Source of the DNA: Ruminiclostridium sp.
GTDB lineage: Bacteria > Bacillota > Clostridia > Oscillospirales > Ruminococcaceae
NCBI GenBank assembly: GCA_017635095.1
Contig: JAGBMA010000234.1
Span: forward strand, 1 to 36,034
Direction: 5' to 3'
Length of the DNA: 36,034 bases
Shown: positions 30,861-36,034 of the stretch, in pieces
Layout: each line of letters starts with the position of its first letter
How positions within the stretch are numbered: position 1 is the first letter of the stretch
The notes under the pieces: model-generated
Databases searched by the model: none
What the model saw: only the letters and a program-made list of their open reading frames with translations
What the model was told of the DNA's origin: nothing
Translations under genes and position numbers: made by a program

Positions 30861-32033
30861 TTAAAGTTTGAAATCCTTTATCTCTATGTTGGCTATCGCC
30901 TTCTCGATAAGCGGCTCAAAATCGAACCTTGCTTCCGCGGCCTCCACCTCGGCAAGCACCGGCTTTGTGCGAGGGTGTTTCGGGGTGAATACGGTACAGC
31001 AGTCCTCGTAAGGCTGGATCGACGTCTCGAATGTGCCGATCTTTCGCGCGATCTCGGTTATCTCCTTCTTGTCCATGCCGATAACGGGTCTGAATACCGG
31101 ATATTCCGCCGCCTTGTCGGTGCAGCCCAGCGCCATTATCGTCTGGCTTGCGACCTGACCGACGCTCTCGCCGGTTATGATCGCCTTATAATCGTGATCG
31201 CGGCACATACGGTTCGTGATCTTTATCATAAGTCTTCGCATTATGACGGTGAAATATTCCTCGGGGCAGTTGTCGCGGAGGGCTTCCTGTATCTCCGTGA
31301 ACGGCACTATATAAAATCTGATGTCGCCGCAGTAGGGAACGAGCTCTTCGCAAAGTTCCTCTACTTTCATAAGCGCGCGCTCGGAGGTATAGGGCGGGCT
31401 CTGGAAGTGTATCGCGTCAACGCCGATACCGCGCTTCGCCATCATGTACGCGGCAACAGGGCTGTCGATACCGCCGGAAAGGAGCAGGAGAGCCGTGCCG
31501 CTGCTTCCCACGGGGATACCGCCGGCCGCTATTATGCGGAGCGCGCTGAGGTACGCGTTCGAGTCCCGTATCTCGCACTTCACCGTAACGTCCGGTTCAT
31601 GCACATCGACCGTCAGGTGCGGGTAGGCTTCGAGTATCGCCGCGCCAAGCTCCTGCTGGATCTCCGGCGAGCGGAGCGGGAAGCGCTTGTCCGAGCGTTT
31701 TGCTTCCACCTTGAAGGTCTTTGCGTTGCCGAGCGCTTCTTCGAGGTACGGCATACCCTGCTTTACGATCTCGTCAAAGTCTTTGGGCAGCACCGCGGCA
31801 CGCTGCACCGCCGCAACGCCGAATGTCTTTGTTACCCAGTCTATCGCCTTTTCTATGTCCGCGCCGTCATTCTCGGGCGCAATATAGATCGTGGACTGGT
31901 TGCGGGTGATCTTAAATTCGCCGCAGCGCTTTATCCTGCGCTTTATGTTTCTGACGAGAAGGTCCTCAAAGGTGTTCTTGTTAAGTCCTTTGAGCGCTAT
32001 CTCGCCATATTTTGCCATTATTACTTCCTGCAT
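30861..32033 (-). CDS. thiI: tRNA 4-thiouridine synthetase ThiI
   Basis: The 390-aa protein has an N-terminal ferredoxin-like and THUMP region (to ~165), and a PP-loop ATPase domain with SGGIDS at 186-191. It ends shortly after YEDCCTVF (Cys345, Cys346) and has no rhodanese domain, as in Bacillus ThiI. It adenylates U8 of tRNA and receives sulfur from a dedicated cysteine desulfurase, here encoded upstream at 33290-34399. Its first 54 codons are duplicated in the chimeric ORF at 32552-32767. Confidence 0.95.
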   Translation of the reverse strand: MQEVIMAKYGEIALKGLNKNTFEDLLVRNIKRRIKRCGEFKITRNQSTIYIAPENDGADIEKAIDWVTKTFGVAAVQRAAVLPKDFDEIVKQGMPYLEEALGNAKTFKVEAKRSDKRFPLRSPEIQQELGAAILEAYPHLTVDVHEPDVTVKCEIRDSNAYLSALRIIAAGGIPVGSSGTALLLLSGGIDSPVAAYMMAKRGIGVDAIHFQSPPYTSERALMKVEELCEELVPYCGDIRFYIVPFTEIQEALRDNCPEEYFTVIMRRLMIKITNRMCRDHDYKAIITGESVGQVASQTIMALGCTDKAAEYPVFRPVIGMDKKEITEIARKIGTFETSIQPYEDCCTVFTPKHPRTKPVLAEVEAAEARFDFEPLIEKAIANIEIKDFKL

Positions 32034-32048
32034 TTATCTGTCTCCGTT
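31872..32048. repeat. Duplicated segment B (thiI 5' end), genuine copy
   Basis: About 177 bp covering the thiI start and first 54 codons match 32606-32783 with few differences (most of them in the stretch after GGGTGAT) and one indel just upstream of the start codon. It is one end of a ~735-bp tandem duplication. Confidence 0.92.
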
Positions 32049-32057
32049 TTTTATATT

Positions 32058-32552
32058 TTATGTCATGATCACCGGCGCGTACAGCATATTAAGGCTCATC
32101 ACCATGAAAAACGCACTTAAATACACCCCGGGGGTCGAAAAGAACGCCGTAAGCCATTTAAGCGCCTTTTTGCCGCTGTCGAGAGCTGTAGCCGCCGAGA
32201 TCACCGACGTGCTTATTATAAGCAACAGCGCAGGAGCCGCAACGCCGAAAATGAAACAGGCGATCCTATCGCCGCTTCCCCACCCGTATATGATCCCGAC
32301 CGGAATCATAACTGTCGCGGCGGCGAAAAGTATTATCTGCCATTTAAGAAAGCGAGATATGTCCGTTCTCAATAATATCACCGCAACAAGAGGAAAAAGC
32401 CCCGTCACCGTGCTGAAAACGCCTATTGCGATATACAGATCCGACACATGGCTGTTGACCGCGTGTTCAAATGAGTACGCCGCCGGTATTATCGAGAACA
32501 AAAAGCATATTATCGGAAATATCAGCGACAGAACAAGATTCTTCCTACCCAT
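32058..32552 (-). CDS. Membrane protein of the nifZ-thiI locus, copy B
   Basis: The 164-aa protein has four to five predicted membrane helices and no recognised family. Its first 16 residues (MGRKNLVLSLIFPIIC) are almost identical to the paralogue at 32793-33290; the remainder is only moderately similar, with shared LFPL-x-V-x(2)-L-x(2)-DI-x(4)-KWQ and LKW-TAF-STP segments. Its start overlaps the stop of the chimeric ORF by one base, copying the arrangement of the paralogue with nifZ. thiI follows after 24 nt. Function unknown. Confidence 0.8.
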   Translation of the reverse strand: MGRKNLVLSLIFPIICFLFSIIPAAYSFEHAVNSHVSDLYIAIGVFSTVTGLFPLVAVILLRTDISRFLKWQIILFAAATVMIPVGIIYGWGSGDRIACFIFGVAAPALLLIISTSVISAATALDSGKKALKWLTAFFSTPGVYLSAFFMVMSLNMLYAPVIMT

Positions 32553-32605
32553 TATCTCCTGAACCTCGTTATCCCGTCTGCTATCCCCCCGGCAAGCGCG
32601 TCGAT
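32505..32605. repeat. Duplicated segment A (nifZ 3' end plus membrane gene 5' end), second copy
   Basis: 101 bp that match 33243-33343 with two substitutions by eye. It includes the last 17 codons of nifZ and the first codons of the membrane gene. It joins segment B at 32605/32606, the duplication breakpoint. Confidence 0.93.
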
Positions 32606-32767
32606 CTCGGGCGCAATATAGATCGTGGACTGGTTGCGGGTGATATGAAAATCGCCGCAGTGCTTTATCCTGCGCTTTATGTTTCTGACGAGAAGGTCCT
32701 CAAAGGTGTTCTTGTTGAGCCCTTTGAGCGCTATCTCGCCGTATTTTGCCATTATAACTTCCTGCAT
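32552..32767 (-). pseudogene. Chimeric ORF: ThiI residues 1-54 fused in frame to the last 17 residues of NifZ
   Basis: The 71-aa frame reads as the N-terminus of ThiI up to IYIAPE and then continues IDALAGGIADGITRFRR, the exact C-terminus of the cysteine desulfurase gene at 33290. It arose at the junction of a tandem duplication. It lacks the THUMP and ATPase parts, so it cannot be a working ThiI. The frame is intact, has the native thiI start region, and its stop overlaps the start of membrane gene B, so it may serve as a translated leader for that gene. Confidence 0.88.
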
Positions 32768-32783
32768 TTAAGTTGTCTCCGTT
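32606..32783. repeat. Duplicated segment B (thiI 5' end), second copy
   Basis: Partner of 31872-32048 at an offset of 734 bp. It encodes the ThiI part of the chimeric ORF and the region just upstream of its start. Confidence 0.92.
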
Positions 32784-32792
32784 CTATGTTTA

Positions 32793-33290
32793 TCAGTTAA
32801 TATTCAGTCCACTGCTGAATGCGTTATTGAGCGCTGCCCACAGCCATAGCCAGAACAGCAGATAGTACAGTATAGGCGTTGACAGGAATGCCGTGAACCA
32901 TTTGAGAACCCTTCTGTTCTCGTTTTTGAGCAGCTTTCCGTAGGTTATGCCGCCTACCGCGAGTATTCCAAGCGGTATGAGCATCATTCCCGGAAGTGCA
33001 AAATTGTAGCCGTGCATGGTCGGTATGATATTTACGATTATCACCGTCAGCAGTGCCGACACCGCGGCTGCCGCCGTGAGCAGACCCTGCCATTTTACGC
33101 AGCTCGCAATATCGTTTTTCAGTTTTATCACCGAGAAAAGCGGAAAAAGCGATACGGCTGCACTGAATAAAGCTATTATCCTTGCGAGAAGTCCCGCATC
33201 AAAGAAAAGATTCGCAACGAACCAGAACAGTGCCGGCAAAACGCATATTATCGGAAATATAAGCGACAGAACAAGATCCTTCCTACCCAT
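32793..33290 (-). CDS. Membrane protein of the nifZ-thiI locus, copy A
   Basis: The 165-aa protein has four to five membrane helices. It begins MGRKDLVLSLIFPIIC, nearly the same as copy B, then diverges. A conserved cytosolic-looking segment (NENRRVLKWFTAFLSTP) precedes the last helix. The ATG overlaps the nifZ stop (TAATG). Its place between a cysteine desulfurase and ThiI does not by itself imply a sulfur role. No family is recognised. Confidence 0.8.
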   Translation of the reverse strand: MGRKDLVLSLIFPIICVLPALFWFVANLFFDAGLLARIIALFSAAVSLFPLFSVIKLKNDIASCVKWQGLLTAAAAVSALLTVIIVNIIPTMHGYNFALPGMMLIPLGILAVGGITYGKLLKNENRRVLKWFTAFLSTPILYYLLFWLWLWAALNNAFSSGLNIN

Positions 33291-33343
33291 TATCTCCTGA
33301 ACCTCGTTATCCCGTCTGCTATCCCCCCGGCAAGCGCGTCGAT
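33243..33343. repeat. Duplicated segment A, original copy
   Basis: 101 bp spanning the nifZ 3' end and the start of membrane gene A. It matches 32505-32605 at an offset of 738 bp with two substitutions. Confidence 0.93.
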
Positions 33344-34399
33344 GTCGCTTTCGGACGTAAACGGCGAAAAGCTTACGCGTATCGCGCAGTCCGCGTCCTT
33401 GTCCGACACTCCGAACTCGGCGAGAACTCCGCTCGTCTTGCCTTTTGAGCAGGCTGAACCGCTTGACACATATATTTCCCGCTCTTCGAGGAAGTGCAGC
33501 ATTATCTCGCTTCTTACCCCGCGCACCGAGAAATTGAGTATATTCTTCGCGTTCCCGTAGCTGTTTATCGTAACATTTTCAAGCGCGGCGAGCTTGTCGC
33601 ACAGCCGTCCGTTAAGCTCCGCGTACTTTTCCGTGCAGTCGGGGTAGCTGCGCACGGCTTCGGCGAACCCGGCGATCATATCCACCGGCTCGGTGCCGGA
33701 GCGGATACCGCCCTGCTGACCGCCGCCGTAAAGGAGCGGCTCGAAGCGCACGCCCTTTGCGCAGTACAGCGCGCCTATGCCTTTGGGACCGTGTATCTTA
33801 TGGGCTGAAAGGCTTATTAGGTCGGCTCTGAGCGTCTTTGCGGGGAGCTTGCAGAAGCCCTGCACCGCGTCACAGTGAACGATCGTTTTGGGGTTTTTGC
33901 GCTTAACGGCGCTGTATATCTTCGATATATCGGCAATGAAGCCGGTCTCGTTGTTGACCCACATAACGCTTACGAGAAGGGTGTTTTCGTCCACAGCGTC
34001 GATGATGCGCTGCTCAAAGTCCTGCGGCTCACTGCGTTTCGGGGGTCTGACCCGGACGATCTCATACCCCTGTTCCTCAAGTTTTCTGAGCGGGTTTGCA
34101 ACGCTGGGGTGCTCGAAAGATGTTGTGACTATGCGCTTGCCGTTATGCTTATATGCTTTCGGGACGCCGAAGAGAATGGTATTGCTGCTTTCGGTGGCGC
34201 CGGAGGTGAAGATGATGTTTCCGTCCGTACCGAGCTTGCCGAGTATCGTACTTTTCGCGTCTTTTATGACTTTTTCGGCGTTTATCCCCATTTTATGCAG
34301 AGAAGAGGCGTTGCCGAAATCAGCCGCCATATTCTCCGAAACAGCCTTTATAACGCTGTCGAAAGGGCGTGTTGTTGCCGAATTGTCGAGATATATCAT
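33290..34399 (-). CDS. nifZ: Cysteine desulfurase (NifZ/IscS-like), sulfur donor for ThiI
   Basis: The 369-aa protein is a PLP-dependent cysteine desulfurase. It starts MIYLDNSATTRP, has the PLP lysine in SAHKIHGPKG and the catalytic cysteine in SSGSACSKGKTSGVL. In Bacillus the desulfurase NifZ is encoded next to thiI and feeds sulfur to it; the same role is inferred here from the locus. The symbol follows that context and is not certain from sequence alone. GGTGA lies 6 nt before the ATG, with TATAAT ~36 nt upstream. Confidence 0.9.
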   Translation of the reverse strand: MIYLDNSATTRPFDSVIKAVSENMAADFGNASSLHKMGINAEKVIKDAKSTILGKLGTDGNIIFTSGATESSNTILFGVPKAYKHNGKRIVTTSFEHPSVANPLRKLEEQGYEIVRVRPPKRSEPQDFEQRIIDAVDENTLLVSVMWVNNETGFIADISKIYSAVKRKNPKTIVHCDAVQGFCKLPAKTLRADLISLSAHKIHGPKGIGALYCAKGVRFEPLLYGGGQQGGIRSGTEPVDMIAGFAEAVRSYPDCTEKYAELNGRLCDKLAALENVTINSYGNAKNILNFSVRGVRSEIMLHFLEEREIYVSSGSACSKGKTSGVLAEFGVSDKDADCAIRVSFSPFTSESDIDALAGGIADGITRFRR

Positions 34400-34434
34400 A
34401 AATTATCACCATATATTGGAATATATTCTTAATT

Positions 34435-34440
34435 ATTATA
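34435..34440 (-). promoter_or_regulatory. Probable -10 box of nifZ
   Basis: TATAAT on the minus strand lies about 36 nt upstream of the nifZ ATG. The expected -35 position (TTCCTT) is weak, so the promoter is only tentatively placed. Confidence 0.45.
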
Positions 34441-34503
34441 CCACATATTGTAAAAAAAAGGAATAGAATATTACAAAAAAATTTGCACAAAAATATCGTT
34501 GAG

Positions 34504-34523
34504 AAAGTGCACTTACGCACTTT
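34504..34523 (+). other. Small hairpin in the ypeB leader
   Basis: AAAGTGC (34504-34510) pairs with GCACTTT (34517-34523) around a 6-nt loop, about 30 nt upstream of the ypeB start. It has no T-tract. It may be a protein-binding palindrome or a mild mRNA structure. Confidence 0.5.
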
Positions 34524-34552
34524 GATGTCAAAAAACCGAAAGGATAATAAAA

Positions 34553-35896
34553 ATGGCAAATGTAACGATATCGAAGCGGGCGCTTGCAAGGATCCTGACC
34601 TTTTCGCTCGCTATAATACTTGTGCTCACGGTGTTTGCGGTGAACAACGGAACCCGCGCCGCGAAAGCCGAAAGAGCGGTGGAAAACAGCTATATGCACG
34701 CGGTCGAGGAGCTTTCCCTCGGTCTTGACAACATAAAGAACAATCTGCAAAAGGGAATGTACACCAACAGCATCTCGATGCTTTCCGACCTGTCGGAAAA
34801 GCTGTGCAGTGACGCGGCTACTGCAAAAAATTCGCTGTCGCGGCTCCCGGTAGATGAGCTTGACCTTACCGACGCGTACAAGTTCCTGTCGCAGGTCGGC
34901 AATTATTCAAAAGCGCTTGCAGAGAAGTGTGCCGAGGGCGGGAGCCTTACCGGCGAGGAAAGAAAGAACATCGAGGCTCTTTACGCCTACGCTTCCGAGC
35001 TCAGCGGAAATATGTGGGATATCGAACAGCGTATCGAGACCGGAAGGATAACGCTTGCGGATACGGAATACGCGGCGTCTCAGCTTGACGCGGAGGAACC
35101 GGTGAACGTCACGAGCGGCTTCACGGACTTTTCCGTAAGCGACACCACTTTCCCGACGCTGATATATGACGGACCCTACTCCGATCATATCATGGAGAAG
35201 TCGCCGCTCATGCTCAGGGACAAGGCGGTGGTAGATGCGGACGAAGCTCTGCGGCTCGCGAAGAAAGTTGTGGACAGCGGAGAGCTTCAGCTGATGATGC
35301 AGGAAGACGGTAAGATGCCGTCGTATGTATTTGCGGACGGGGATCATACCGTTGCAGTCACGAAGTCCGGCGGAATGTATTCGTATATGCTTTCGTCGCG
35401 AAAGGTCGGCAAGCAGACTATCACAGCCCGTGAGGCGGTCACCCGCGCTAAGGATTATCTTTCCGAACTCGGGATACGCGGTCTCACCGATTCTTACTAC
35501 GAGATAAGGAACGGTATCTGCGTCGTCAATCTTGCGGCGGAGCAGAATGGTGTCACTATGTACACCGATCTGATAAAGGTGGGTGTTGCGCTTGACAACG
35601 GCGATGTGATCTCGTTTGATATGCGCGGCTATCTCACGAACCACACGATCCGTGAGCTTCCCCGGCCCAAGATCTCTGCGAAGCTTGCCGAGACGCTTGT
35701 TTCGGGCAGTCTCACCCCGGTCTCCACCAAGCTTTGTGTGATCCCTTCGAGCGGCAAGAACGAGGTGTTCTGCTACGAGGTGCGCTGCACCGGCAGCCGG
35801 GGCGAGAACATTCTCGTTTATCTCAACGCCGAGACCGGTCGCGAGGAGCAGATCCTTATCCTCAAGATCGGCCGCGGCGGCGTGCTCACCGTATAA
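34553..35896 (+). CDS. ypeB: Germination protein YpeB
   Basis: The 447-aa protein matches YpeB in length and layout: an N-terminal membrane anchor (~14-34), a helical region to ~190, and a C-terminal part with PepSY-like repeats (residues ~220-290 and 295-370, with REAVTRAKDYL and Y-I-G-I segments). YpeB is needed to keep the spore cortex lytic enzyme SleB in spores, so the organism probably forms spores or descends from spore formers. sleB normally lies directly upstream; here the upstream neighbour is divergent nifZ, so ypeB is separated from it. AAAGGA precedes the ATG. Its stop codon touches a module A/B repeat. Confidence 0.9.
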   Translation: MANVTISKRALARILTFSLAIILVLTVFAVNNGTRAAKAERAVENSYMHAVEELSLGLDNIKNNLQKGMYTNSISMLSDLSEKLCSDAATAKNSLSRLPVDELDLTDAYKFLSQVGNYSKALAEKCAEGGSLTGEERKNIEALYAYASELSGNMWDIEQRIETGRITLADTEYAASQLDAEEPVNVTSGFTDFSVSDTTFPTLIYDGPYSDHIMEKSPLMLRDKAVVDADEALRLAKKVVDSGELQLMMQEDGKMPSYVFADGDHTVAVTKSGGMYSYMLSSRKVGKQTITAREAVTRAKDYLSELGIRGLTDSYYEIRNGICVVNLAAEQNGVTMYTDLIKVGVALDNGDVISFDMRGYLTNHTIRELPRPKISAKLAETLVSGSLTPVSTKLCVIPSSGKNEVFCYEVRCTGSRGENILVYLNAETGREEQILILKIGRGGVLTV

Positions 35897-36034
35897 GCGC
35901 GTCTGCGGACGCGCGTGTGGGGCTCCGCCCCACACCCCGGCAGTCCGGCGCTCACGCGCTTGTGGGGCTCTGCCCCACGCCCCGCGGGGGAGAGAGAAAA
36001 CCTTTTTTTGTAAAAAAAGGCTTTTCTCTCTCCC
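35897..36034 (+). repeat. Palindromic repeat element after ypeB (modules A, B, D-fragment, B, C), cut by the window end
   Basis: It starts at the base after the ypeB stop. Hairpin A (35897-35914), hairpin B with a changed loop base (35915-35933), a fragment shared with module D (CCGGCGCTCACGCGCTT, 35945-35961), a second hairpin B (35962-35978) and the long hairpin C (35987-36034). The same A-B-C order follows the SpoIID gene. Confidence 0.9.

Noticed and set aside
34420..34460. Sigma-G promoter for ypeB (GAATA and CATATTG)
   Set aside because: The spacing is 20 bp and the -10 match is poor; chance match in A/T-rich sequence.

Overview
This window looks like a piece of a Clostridia chromosome, most likely from the Ruminococcaceae. 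Supporting signs are a Gram-positive gene set with strong AAGGAGG-type ribosome binding sites, threonine-rich lipoprotein linkers, a GH74 xyloglucanase, a BspA-type LRR protein, class B sortases, GatCAB, and the sporulation/germination families SpoIID and YpeB. The genus is an inference; the family-level features are visible in the sequence.

Layout. 1-880: 3' end of a 23S rRNA gene, 5S rRNA, and tRNA-Lys, -Glu, -Met and -Trp, closed by a terminator, all on +. 932-3400 (-): a secreted LRR protein behind a ~200-nt structured leader that carries an intrinsic terminator, and an mntP manganese exporter with a consensus promoter. 3515-8510 (-): a three-gene operon with an HdeD-like membrane protein, an MMPL/RND transporter and a secreted coiled-coil protein with D-G repeats. 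8694-10567 (-): yqhQ (DUF1385) and prmC. 10656-11608 (+): a lipoprotein. 11790-17291 (-): gatC-gatA-gatB-aspS plus a small conserved gene. 17343-18362 (-): an Abi_2/HEPN protein. 18392-21602 (+): a Nudix hydrolase, an HD-GYP protein and aspartate kinase. 21620-24693 (+): two small conserved proteins and a GH74 lipoprotein. 25102-30779 (-): pncC, three consecutive class B-like sortases and a SpoIID-domain protein. 30861-34440 (-): a nifZ/thiI sulfur-transfer locus that has suffered an internal tandem duplication, leaving a thiI-nifZ chimeric ORF and two diverged copies of a membrane gene. 34553-35896 (+): ypeB.

How the genes work together. GatCAB beside an AspRS with a His in the RDHGG position suggests indirect Asn-tRNA synthesis. 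The cysteine desulfurase and ThiI form a tRNA 4-thiouridine pathway. The sortase/SpoIID cluster looks like one envelope-assembly unit because its three sortases share a C-terminal W-G-R-W-D extension. No sorting-signal substrate lies in the window.

The most noteworthy items are (1) the attenuator-like leader RNA upstream of the LRR gene, (2) a modular family of GC-rich palindromic repeats sitting directly after stop codons of three genes (two convergent neighbours and ypeB) and in one further intergenic gap, (3) the tandem duplication with near-identical flanks but strongly diverged membrane-protein cores, (4) the triple sortase-SpoIID locus, including a sortase that is itself a lipoprotein, and (5) two genes (mntP and the SpoIID gene) whose first membrane segment is coded upstream of any ATG/GTG/TTG start.
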